From the NCBI GenBank assembly GCA_028702415.1, contig JAQVOT010000075.1:1-5944 (forward strand): a DNA stretch of 5,944 bases. The letters run 5' to 3'. Shown piece by piece: positions 1 to 5,330 of this stretch (its first letter is position 1; every line of letters starts with the position of its first letter). Position numbers and translations under genes: made by a program. The stretch comes from Eubacteriales bacterium. GTDB taxonomy: Bacteria; Bacillota; Clostridia; Peptostreptococcales; Anaerovoracaceae. Under the pieces are notes generated by a model. The model was not told the origin of the DNA and made no database searches. It saw only the letters and a list, made by a program, of their open reading frames with translations.

Positions 1-83
1 AAGGATATACACTTCAAATCCGGATGGTCTTCCGCCAGCAGCTTACAGAAGACTTCTGGAACAACCATTGGCTGAAGCTGCAT
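1..83 (-). CDS. Possible 5' end of an unrecognised protein (partial, runs off left edge)
   Basis: An open frame starts at an ATG at 83 on the minus strand and runs off the window; its first residues are MQLQPMVVPEVFCKLLAED. The composition is protein-like (a plausible amphipathic helix, low G at second codon positions), and an in-frame stop lies a few codons upstream of the ATG. It would be the next gene after the amidase on the same strand, about 90 bp beyond it, and no terminator is visible between them. Against it: no Shine-Dalgarno site precedes either in-frame ATG (83 or 68), and a competing plus-strand frame (2-85, ending LAEAA then stop) is also protein-like. I do not recognise a family in these 27 residues. 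Confidence 0.3.
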   Translation of the reverse strand, partial: MQLQPMVVPEVFCKLLAEDHPDLKCIS

Positions 84-173
84 AATTTTGTGGGTTTAAA
101 TACTGCACAAATATTGACAATTCCATTCGGACACGTCCCCAAAACTCACACAAAACTCACCTACAACTCGTTT

Positions 174-1076
174 TTAAAACATAAGACCCGGAATATACTT
201 TTTTGGGAAAACAAATCTTACCGTTTTCTCAGGATCCACAATCTGACATATCTGCAGATTCCCCAGCAAACTCATAAGCATTACGATGTCGGGCATATCC
301 AGATCTGTTCTTTCCGCGATTATTTCCTGCATAAGTTCTGTAGCCCGCTGGCAAGCCTCGTCTACAGTTTCCTTAGACACGATTACTGCCAGATAATCCT
401 CGGTTTCAAGTACCGGATACTCCTGTGCCCTGCCTTTGCATATATCTAAGGTCACATTTACATCTGCCGGAATTTCAAATCCTGATACTCCGATTTCACC
501 ATCTCCCATTACTGCATGAAGATCTCCCAGACCGAAGAGCGCGCCTTCAACTGCAACAGGCAAATATAGTGTTGCTCCTACGCCTATCATGGTGGTATCC
601 ATGTTGCCGCCATGTTTGCCCGGTGTTCCTGTATTTATATTCAGTTCCCCTTCAGGGGCAACGCCTATAACACCTATCATGGGTTTAACCGGAATATCCA
701 CCTTCAGTCCGTTAGCCGCTTCATAATGAACCTTTCCATCCGATACAGAAGCAACTCTAGTGTGAGATCCTTCAATTCTCGCCCCTAGAATTCCCTCTTC
801 ATTAAGACAGCACACTGTTCCTTTTTCGTTAAGTTCGATGCTGTTGATGGTAACTTTCAGGGCATCTCCGGGCTCTGCACCATTCACGTACACTGGACCT
901 GTTGCCGGATTGATTCTGTCCCAGTTGATTTCCTCCATAATATCTTCAGGATTTCTAAGCTGGTTGCCGAAACAGTCCATGGTTTCGAAATCTAAGGTGG
1001 CAGGTGCGTCAACCCTTACTGCCTGTTCATTTCTGCTGCAAAAACTGTAAAACACGTTATCTTTAGTGATTTTCAT
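174..1076 (-). CDS. Acetamidase/formamidase family amidohydrolase
   Basis: This is a cytoplasmic amidase of the FmdA/AmdA family, expected to hydrolyse a short amide (formamide, acetamide or similar) to a carboxylate and ammonia. From the chosen start the protein is 300 residues, about normal for the shorter bacterial members. Family landmarks are NPATGPVYVNGAEPGDAL (56-73), GKHGGNMD (153-160, His155) and GDLHAVMGDGEIG (184-196, His187). No signal peptide or membrane segment is seen. The frame is open up to an ATG at 1106, but that ATG has no ribosome site. The ATG at 1076 follows a purine-rich AAAGGATGG stretch and gives the MKITKDNVFYSF N-terminus expected for the family. The gene is divergent from the class IV aminotransferase and has its own strong promoter with an embedded dyad, so it is probably regulated by a specific factor. 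The exact substrate cannot be read from the sequence; by context it may release ammonia from amides produced in nitrogen catabolism. Confidence 0.93.
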   Translation of the reverse strand: MKITKDNVFYSFCSRNEQAVRVDAPATLDFETMDCFGNQLRNPEDIMEEINWDRINPATGPVYVNGAEPGDALKVTINSIELNEKGTVCCLNEEGILGARIEGSHTRVASVSDGKVHYEAANGLKVDIPVKPMIGVIGVAPEGELNINTGTPGKHGGNMDTTMIGVGATLYLPVAVEGALFGLGDLHAVMGDGEIGVSGFEIPADVNVTLDICKGRAQEYPVLETEDYLAVIVSKETVDEACQRATELMQEIIAERTDLDMPDIVMLMSLLGNLQICQIVDPEKTVRFVFPKKYIPGLMF

Positions 1077-1087
1077 TTTATACTTAA

Positions 1088-1096
1088 CCATCCTTT
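1088..1096 (-). promoter_or_regulatory. Ribosome binding site deciding the amidase start
   Basis: On the minus strand the stretch reads AAAGGATGG, ending 11 bases before the ATG at 1076 (14 bases if only AAAGGA is counted). This spacing is long but workable. The alternative ATG at 1091 overlaps this stretch, and the ATG at 1106 has only A/T-rich sequence ahead of it. The site therefore favours 1076 as the start. Confidence 0.5.
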
Positions 1097-1146
1097 CGCT
1101 ACCCATTTATTATTAATTGCTTTTTCGAATTAACTCAAGTAAGCCC

Positions 1147-1177
1147 ATTATATACATTGAACCTGGGCCAATGTCAA
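1147..1177 (-). promoter_or_regulatory. Sigma-A-type promoter of the amidase gene
   Basis: Read on the minus strand there is a perfect TTGACA -35 box at 1177-1172. It is followed by a 17-bp spacer and TATATA at 1154-1149, which runs directly into a perfect TATAAT at 1152-1147 (spacing 19). Transcription would start near 1140 and give a leader of about 65 nt before the amidase start. The match to consensus is the best in the window. The spacer coincides with a dyad (1154-1174), so the promoter is probably strong but controlled. Confidence 0.75.
1154..1174. promoter_or_regulatory. 21-bp dyad within the amidase promoter: candidate operator
   Basis: The outer arms are ACATTG (1154-1159) and CAATGT (1169-1174), a perfect 6-bp inverted repeat. 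The centre CCTGG (1162-1166) is also symmetric, so 8 of 10 base pairs match around the central T at 1164. The element fills the spacer and touches both the -35 and -10 boxes of the minus-strand promoter. A repressor bound here would block RNA polymerase. No regulator gene is identified in the window, so the factor is unknown. Confidence 0.5.
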
Positions 1178-1293
1178 TAGACCATGGGGTTTATTATGAA
1201 AATCATATAAAGAATTATTATTTTTTTGTGAACTGCAAACAATTTTTCCTGCAAATACAACAGAAAAAGTCTGTGGCGTCTGTTCCTTCATCG

Positions 1294-1302
1294 TGGTAAA
1301 AT
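1294..1302 (+). promoter_or_regulatory. Candidate extended -10 promoter for the class IV aminotransferase
   Basis: TGGTAAAAT is a TGn-extended -10 element (TAAAAT at 1297-1302). At 17 bp upstream lies only a poor -35 (TGGCGT, 1274-1279), as is common for extended -10 promoters. Transcription would begin near 1309, leaving about 75 nt of leader before the ATG at 1385. The same nonamer lies upstream of the cyclase gene. If this is the promoter, the in-frame ATG at 1301 cannot be the translation start. Confidence 0.35.
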
Positions 1303-1384
1303 GGGTTTGCTGGAGCAATCCCCAAGACTCATCAGAAAAACCGGCAAAGGCAAATATAAAAAAATTGACGGACAGCGAAGAATT

Positions 1385-2197
1385 ATGACAACAGAAAAAA
1401 TAATAATCAACAGCCAACTTGCAGAGGCAAGCAGCTATAACATAGACAGGGACGGATCGGACACTTACATCTACGAGGTCATCCGGGTAATCGAGGGCCG
1501 GTTGCTATTCGCTGAGGAGCACTATAACAGACTCGCCCGTTCTCTGGCATTCATCCGTAAGGAAATGAATTTTTCCTTTGATGATATGCTCAGGGATGCC
1601 CATGCTCTAATCGCCGCAAACGGTCTGGGAAACGACAATATCAAGCTAATAGTTGACAACTTCAGAGAAGATGGAGCATATGATGTCATCCTTATGCTTT
1701 TTCACGCCTCCTATCCAACGGAGGAAGACTACCGCCGTGGCGTTACAACAGCGCTCTATAACGCGGTACGCCTGCAGCCACAGTTGAAAATCAGAGACAA
1801 ATCACTTCGTGATGCAACAGATAAAATCCTGAAGAACAGCGACCTTTTCGAGCTTATTCTTGTGGATAACGATAATGATATTACAGAAGGAAGCCGCTCA
1901 AATATTTTCTTCATCCGAGATTGCAGAATTTACACAAGCCCGGCAGAAGATGTTCTCCTGGGAGTTACGAGAATGAAAATAATAGAAATATGTCGTGAAA
2001 ATGGCTATGAAGTCATCGAGCAATACATCAATGCAGATTCCGTGGGAGATTACGATTCCGCTTTTCTCAGCGGAACTTCACCGAAGGTTCTGCCCATAAG
2101 ATCCATTGGTGATCTGAAAATGGATGTAAACAATTCCACCCTTCGTCACATCATGACCCTTTTTGACGAGGCCATCGAGAGAAGCCTGGCAGAGTGA
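1385..2197 (+). CDS. Fold-type IV PLP-dependent aminotransferase (branched-chain/D-amino acid/aminodeoxychorismate lyase family)
   Basis: The predicted protein is a 270-residue cytoplasmic PLP enzyme of the class IV aminotransferase family. Landmarks in order are YEVIRVIEGRLLFAEEHYNRL (30-50, the usual substrate/cofactor-side arginine segment), Lys135 in QLKIRDK as the Schiff-base lysine, FELILVDN (155-162), ITEGSRSNIFFI (166-177, Glu168 expected to contact the PLP pyridine nitrogen), LLGVTR (191-196) and LSGTSPKVLPI (228-238, phosphate-binding turn). Lys135 was assigned by the 21-residue distance to the FE motif, as in D-alanine aminotransferase. The frame is open from an ATG at 1301, but the family fold begins just after residue 1 as numbered here. 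The extra 28 lysine/arginine-rich residues look like translated leader. The ribosome site at 1385 is weak (GAAG four bases upstream). Motifs do not separate branched-chain, D-amino-acid or lyase activity; an amino acid aminotransferase is the safest call. Confidence 0.88.
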   Translation: MTTEKIIINSQLAEASSYNIDRDGSDTYIYEVIRVIEGRLLFAEEHYNRLARSLAFIRKEMNFSFDDMLRDAHALIAANGLGNDNIKLIVDNFREDGAYDVILMLFHASYPTEEDYRRGVTTALYNAVRLQPQLKIRDKSLRDATDKILKNSDLFELILVDNDNDITEGSRSNIFFIRDCRIYTSPAEDVLLGVTRMKIIEICRENGYEVIEQYINADSVGDYDSAFLSGTSPKVLPIRSIGDLKMDVNNSTLRHIMTLFDEAIERSLAE

Positions 2198-2224
2198 TTT
2201 GACAGGCACCAATACGTCTATACT

Positions 2225-2257
2225 AAAACGGCGTGTGCAATGCACACGCCGTTTTTT
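2225..2257. terminator. Bidirectional intrinsic terminator between convergent genes
   Basis: A perfect 14-bp stem is formed by 2225-2238 and 2242-2255, with a 3-nt AAT loop. Its GC core GGCGTGTGC/GCACACGCC is flanked by A4 on the left and T6 (2252-2257) on the right. On the plus strand it ends the class IV aminotransferase transcript 28 bp after the stop. On the minus strand the flanking A run becomes a U run, so it can also end the cyclase transcript. Confidence 0.93.
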
Positions 2258-2291
2258 CAACTTTTTTTCAAGACCTGTATGGCGAATAATT

Positions 2292-2936
2292 CTATTCCCA
2301 AAGTGCAATTGCTCTAATTGGGGAACCATCTCCATTCACATGCTTTAGAGGCAGAGCTATGAAAGTGAAAAGATCCTCACCGCAAAGATCCAGATTCTCA
2401 AGATTTTCGATTACAACGATTTCATTATTTTTGAAAAGCTTTTTATGAATCGTCAGATTCTCATCAGCAATAGGGTCGATGCCGATAACATCCAGGCCTA
2501 CACCCTTCTTTTTCTGTGCGATAATGTAATCAACTACCTCATCATCAATGTAAGGATAATCCTTGAAATAGTCATCAGTGCCCCATCTCCTGTCCCATCC
2601 GTTCATGAAGAGAAGAAAATCAGCTGCATCAGCTTTTTCCTTTACTGCATTGATTCTGTCAATGCCGATCCTATCCCCTTCTTTCAAGTCTCTGCAGTCA
2701 ATAACCAATGCCTTGCCCACAAACTGATCAACCGGAAATGAATCAAGAGTTGTTCTGCCTGCATACAGATGTGCCGGCGGATCCATGTGAGTCCCGGTGT
2801 GGGTATACATGGTCATAAGCGTCTCTTTGAAACCGTCTTTTTCATAGGTGTTTGCCGGTGCCAGAATTGGAGGTTCCGTTCCCGGATAAACCGGCATATC
2901 TTCCGATATGAAATGTGTTAGGTCGATAACTTTCAT
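2292..2936 (-). CDS. Cyclase family metal-dependent hydrolase (arylformamidase/KynB-like)
   Basis: This 214-residue cytoplasmic protein belongs to the cyclase/kynurenine formamidase-like family, a full-length match. The signature HxGTHxDxPxH is present as His46, Gly48-Thr49-His50, Asp52 and His56. The later family ligands appear as His164 (LTIHKKLF) and Glu177 (VVIENL), and the C-terminus has the usual PLKHVNGDGSPIRAIAL. All expected metal and catalytic residues are therefore intact. Members hydrolyse N-formylkynurenine, cyclic amides/lactones or related amide bonds; the family is functionally broad, and the substrate cannot be assigned here. The start is secured by an AGGGAGG ribosome site (2943-2949) six bases before the ATG. 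The gene converges with the class IV aminotransferase and shares its terminator. It lies 105 bp after the aminotransferase remnant on the same strand and has its own candidate promoter and inverted repeat. With the amidase and carbamoylase it makes a third amide-bond hydrolase in the window. Confidence 0.92.
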   Translation of the reverse strand: MKVIDLTHFISEDMPVYPGTEPPILAPANTYEKDGFKETLMTMYTHTGTHMDPPAHLYAGRTTLDSFPVDQFVGKALVIDCRDLKEGDRIGIDRINAVKEKADAADFLLFMNGWDRRWGTDDYFKDYPYIDDEVVDYIIAQKKKGVGLDVIGIDPIADENLTIHKKLFKNNEIVVIENLENLDLCGEDLFTFIALPLKHVNGDGSPIRAIALWE

Positions 2937-2959
2937 TATAATCCTCCCTTAAAATATTA

Positions 2960-2986
2960 ACGATTATTCTATCTATGTTTAATCGT
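2960..2986. promoter_or_regulatory. 7-bp inverted repeat upstream of the cyclase gene: candidate operator
   Basis: ACGATTA (2960-2966) and TAATCGT (2980-2986) form perfect arms with a 13-bp spacer, so the half-sites are 20 bp apart, about two helical turns. The repeat lies directly downstream of the candidate -10 (2987-2992) on the minus strand and covers the expected transcription start, a typical repressor position. It is AT-rich, so a chance occurrence is not excluded. Confidence 0.35.
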
Positions 2987-2995
2987 ATTTTACCA
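2987..2995 (-). promoter_or_regulatory. Candidate extended -10 promoter of the cyclase gene
   Basis: Read on the minus strand, 2995-2987 is TGGTAAAAT, a TGn-extended -10. No good -35 box lies 16-18 bp upstream. It would start transcription near 2980, giving about 45 nt of leader with the strong ribosome site. The identical nonamer precedes the class IV aminotransferase at 1294. Confidence 0.35.
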
Positions 2996-3041
2996 TAAAA
3001 GGATGTTCTCTTACGAATTTAAATACTTTTTCTCAGTTTCT

Positions 3042-3875
3042 TTATGTAGCCCAGCCCGCAAAATCAGACAGCTTGGCCATGGTCATTCTACCGGATAAAA
3101 CATCGTCAATAGCCTGGGTGATGATCTCGATGGCCTGGTCACACTGTTCTTTTGTAATAATAAGCGGCGGAGTAAGTTCTATAACATTGGAATTAATCCC
3201 GGAGTCGAAGAGCAAAAGCCCCAATTCATAGCAGCGATATACAACCATTGCCGCCATGTCAGAAGCCGGGGTTTTCTTTTCCGGATCCTCTATCAGTTCA
3301 AGACCCATAATGAGCCCCTTGCCCCTTACATCACCGATTACCGGATAATCTTTTTTCAGCTCATTGAAGCGAGTCTTCAGATAATCTCCCATGGCTTTTG
3401 CGTTTTCAGTCAGATTCTCATCCCGGACAATTCTGATGGTTTCAAGACCCGCGGCGCAGGCCACCGGATTACCCGCCGTAGTGAAAAGGTGCAATCCAAT
3501 GCCAGCATTCAGAAGTTCTTTTCTTCCAACAACTGCACTTATCGGCTGACCACTACCTAAAGGTTTCCCCATGACAACGGCATCCGGCGTCAGTTTCCAG
3601 TTTTCAAATCCGAACATTTTCCCGGTACGGCCAAATCCGATTTTAACCTCGTCAATAATGAAAAGAATATCATTTTTTCTGCAAAGTGCTTCCAGCCCTT
3701 CCAAAAATCCATCTGCCGGAACCACATCTCCGCCATCACACTGAATCGCTTCAATAACTATTGCCCCGATCTGATCCGGAGAAGCCACGGAATTAAAAAT
3801 ATAATCCTCAATATATCTCAAGCAAAACAGATTGCATGAACCGGGTTCTTTTTCGAATGCGCATGCCCGGTACAT
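3042..3875 (-). pseudogene. Class III (omega/GABA-type) aminotransferase, N-terminally truncated
   Basis: The frame encodes 277 residues matching the C-terminal two thirds of PLP-dependent class III aminotransferases (beta-alanine, GABA and omega-amino acid types). Visible landmarks are IEAIQCDGGDVVP (41-53), IIDEVKIGFGRTGKMFGFE (73-91, Asp75 expected to contact PLP), MGKPLGSGQP (102-111, Lys104 the Schiff-base lysine), LFTTAGNPVACAAG (130-143) and VRGKGLIMGLEL. Full-length relatives have about 430-450 residues with the lysine near 268-300. About 160 N-terminal residues are therefore absent, including the segment that binds the PLP phosphate through a GxGxxAN-type motif. The ATG at 3875 has no proper ribosome site, a TGA lies two codons upstream, and beyond it the DNA encodes another protein on the opposite strand. 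The remaining coding sequence has no internal stop, so the break is recent or the product is still made in shortened form. A functional enzyme is unlikely. By its neighbours it may have handled beta-alanine or a similar omega-amino acid. Confidence 0.85.
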
Positions 3876-3880
3876 AGGTC
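3866..3880. other. Rearrangement junction between two truncated head-to-head genes
   Basis: Aminotransferase homology on the minus strand can be followed up to about 3870-3875 (the YRACAFEKEPGSC segment resembles the family's YRCPFGxxxxxC region). Hydantoinase-like coding on the plus strand begins at about 3874-3877. Both genes lose their 5' parts at the same point. No insertion sequence, long repeat or target duplication is seen at the junction; short palindromes (ATGCGCAT at 3857-3864, GCATGC at 3861-3866) lie beside it. A single deletion is the simplest explanation. Confidence 0.65.
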
Positions 3881-3939
3881 AGAAGGGCGACGGCAAACTG
3901 ATCAAGGCTAAGCCTTTCGGCGCATCTTATAAGTGGTAA
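3877..3939 (+). pseudogene. C-terminal remnant of a hydantoinase/dihydropyrimidinase
   Basis: The plus-strand frame reads GQKGDGKLIKAKPFGASYKW followed by TAA. This resembles the conserved tail of cyclic amidohydrolases (D-hydantoinase, dihydropyrimidinase), where a G-x-G-(K/R)-(F/Y)-(I/L)-x-(R/A)-K-P-(F/Y) segment closes the protein near the C-terminus. The complete enzyme has about 450-480 residues, so over 95% is missing, including all metal ligands and the carboxylated lysine. There is no start codon or ribosome site ahead of the fragment. Its stop is 21 bp before the carbamoylase ATG, the spacing of an operon, and hydantoinase-carbamoylase pairs are a well known gene order. The identity rests on 20 residues plus context, so an unrelated C-terminus is possible. 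Confidence 0.6.
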
Positions 3940-3960
3940 ATAGAACAAGGGGAAAATCTC

Positions 3961-5241
3961 ATGAATAAAATGAGAATTAATAGCGAAAGACTTCTGGATA
4001 ATCTGAATAAACTGAAGACCTTCACGGACACCCCGGGAGAAGGGGTTACGCGATTTTCATACAGTGCGAAGGATGCTGAAGCCAGAGCATATATCATTGA
4101 TAGAGCAGAAAAAGCAGGTGCGTCGATTCATATCGACGCCCTGCAGAATATTCGTATGGGCCTGAAAACAAATCGCCCCGGGCATAAGACCCTTGTGGCC
4201 GGTTCTCATATTGATACGGTTCGCAACGGAGGGTGGCTTGACGGAATCTACGGTGTTTGCAGCGCCTTGGAAGTTCTGGAGACCCTTTCAGAAAATGATT
4301 TCTCCGGAGAATACAACTTCGAGGCGGTTGTCTTTGCAGAAGAAGAAGGATCCAACTTCGGGTCCACAATGACGGGAAGCAAGTTCATCGCAGGTATATA
4401 TAATGAAGAAAATCTGGATAAGCTGACCCGGGATGACGGCCTGTCACTGCGACAGGTACTCTGCAGTCTTACTGACAGCCGGGTATATTCTATTCCGGGG
4501 CCTGGGGGAATAAACGCAGAAGATATTGAGAGCCTTCCCTGGGATTTTAGTCAAATCAAGGCGATGGTGGAGCTTCATATCGAACAGGGTCCGATTCTGG
4601 ACAAAAGCGGAGAACGGCTTGGTATTATAGACTCCATTTTCGGAATGCGCGTTATAGAAGTGGTTATGGAAGGTGTGGGGAACCATGCCGGCGCAACCCC
4701 TATGTCCCAGCGGCAGGATGCCCTATCCGCCGCCGCGGAGGCCATTCTAAAAGCGGAGGAAATCGTCCGTAGCGATGAAGATCGCAGGACCGTCGTCACC
4801 GTCGGGAAAATGGAAATAGCTCCGAACTGTTCTAATGTGATTCCCGAGAAGGTCTGTTTCTCTCTGGAAGTCCGGGATAAAGACGAAGCTAAAATCAACC
4901 GCTTCATGGACAGGATCATAGCTGCCATTCGGGACATCGCAAAGGCAAGAAAGGTTTCCTGTAGCTGCAGGGAGCACTCTCATTCCCTTCCCTTACACCT
5001 GGATGACCGGCTGGCCCAAGGCATGAAAAATGCCGCAGAAAAAAGCGGCATTCCATTCAGATATATGGACAGCGGCGCCGTTCACGATGCCTGCATGATC
5101 GCTTACAAGGTTCCAACGGGAATGATTTTCGTCCCCAGCATCAATGGCAGGAGCCACGTACCTGAGGAAGATACCAAGCCCGAAGACCTGGTGGCAGGAG
5201 CCGAGTTTTTGTTTGAGATTGTTTGTAGGGAGCTGGGATAA
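3961..5241 (+). CDS. M20-family N-carbamoyl amino acid amidohydrolase (L-carbamoylase / beta-ureidopropionase / allantoate amidohydrolase type)
   Basis: A complete 426-residue cytoplasmic enzyme of the Zn/Mn-dependent amidase/hydantoinase-carbamoylase group in peptidase family M20. It should hydrolyse an N-carbamoyl group to the free amino acid, CO2 and ammonia. Metal and catalytic residues are in place: GSHIDTV (His83), GGWLDGIYG (bridging Asp94), FAEEEGSNF (Glu128 and Glu129, general base and ligand), ELHIEQGP (His206) and NGRSHVPEE (His399). Substrate/dimer-domain landmarks include NHAGATPM (241-248), PNCSNVIP (288-295), EVRD (303-306) and SGAVHDA (371-377). The dimerisation domain is about residues 213-330. 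In the EEGxRF motif, Asn132 replaces the usual Arg. The start is supported by AAGGGG (3947-3952) eight bases before the ATG. It follows the hydantoinase remnant, so its natural substrate was probably the carbamoyl product of that enzyme, such as N-carbamoyl-beta-alanine or an N-carbamoyl amino acid; allantoate remains possible. The upstream promoter may have been lost. Confidence 0.92.
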   Translation: MNKMRINSERLLDNLNKLKTFTDTPGEGVTRFSYSAKDAEARAYIIDRAEKAGASIHIDALQNIRMGLKTNRPGHKTLVAGSHIDTVRNGGWLDGIYGVCSALEVLETLSENDFSGEYNFEAVVFAEEEGSNFGSTMTGSKFIAGIYNEENLDKLTRDDGLSLRQVLCSLTDSRVYSIPGPGGINAEDIESLPWDFSQIKAMVELHIEQGPILDKSGERLGIIDSIFGMRVIEVVMEGVGNHAGATPMSQRQDALSAAAEAILKAEEIVRSDEDRRTVVTVGKMEIAPNCSNVIPEKVCFSLEVRDKDEAKINRFMDRIIAAIRDIAKARKVSCSCREHSHSLPLHLDDRLAQGMKNAAEKSGIPFRYMDSGAVHDACMIAYKVPTGMIFVPSINGRSHVPEEDTKPEDLVAGAEFLFEIVCRELG

Positions 5242-5280
5242 TCTGCGATTCTTTTATATTTGTTCCTAAGTTCTCGTATA

Positions 5281-5317
5281 GAAAACCCTCCTTACCGGCT
5301 TGTCCGGTAAAGAGGGT
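5281..5317 (-). terminator. Intrinsic terminator of the tyrosine kinase gene
   Basis: A 14-bp stem pairs 5285-5298 with 5304-5317 around a 5-nt loop. On the minus-strand RNA every position pairs (one U-G wobble at 5311/5291), and the stem is followed by UUUU (5284-5281). It starts 13 bp after the kinase stop. On the plus strand the same position is a C-A mismatch and no U run follows, so termination of the carbamoylase transcript here would be poor. Confidence 0.85.
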
Positions 5318-5330
5318 ACTTATCGATTTC

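Noticed and set aside
24..449. 141-residue plus-strand open frame starting at 24
   Set aside because: It lies mostly antisense to the well supported amidase gene, has no ribosome site or recognisable domain, and its composition is that of a shadow frame.
1233..1255. Direct repeat CTGCAAA at 1233-1239 and 1249-1255 (16-bp period) in the divergent intergenic region
   Set aside because: Short and AT-rich with no link to a promoter box; not enough to call a binding site.
1107..1384. Possible riboswitch or T-box leader before the class IV aminotransferase
   Set aside because: The predicted leader is only about 75 nt, and I found no strong stem pair, no T-box sequence and no terminator before the start.
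2199..2224. TTGACA and TATACT pair on the plus strand just after the class IV aminotransferase
   Set aside because: The spacing is only 14 bp and the start point would fall in the strong terminator at 2225-2257, so no useful transcript could be made.
3857..3866. Palindromes ATGCGCAT and GCATGC near the gene junction as a recombinase or attachment site
   Set aside because: They fall in aminotransferase codons and are short; no second copy, integrase or target duplication is present in the window.
3904..3916. Perfect 13-bp palindrome AAGGCT-A-AGCCTT
   Set aside because: It lies inside the coding tail of the hydantoinase remnant, has a 1-nt centre and no T run, so it is not a terminator; a chance or codon-driven palindrome is likely.
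4575..4937. 120-residue minus-strand open frame inside the carbamoylase
   Set aside because: Serine/isoleucine-rich shadow of conserved coding sequence; no start signal or family likeness.
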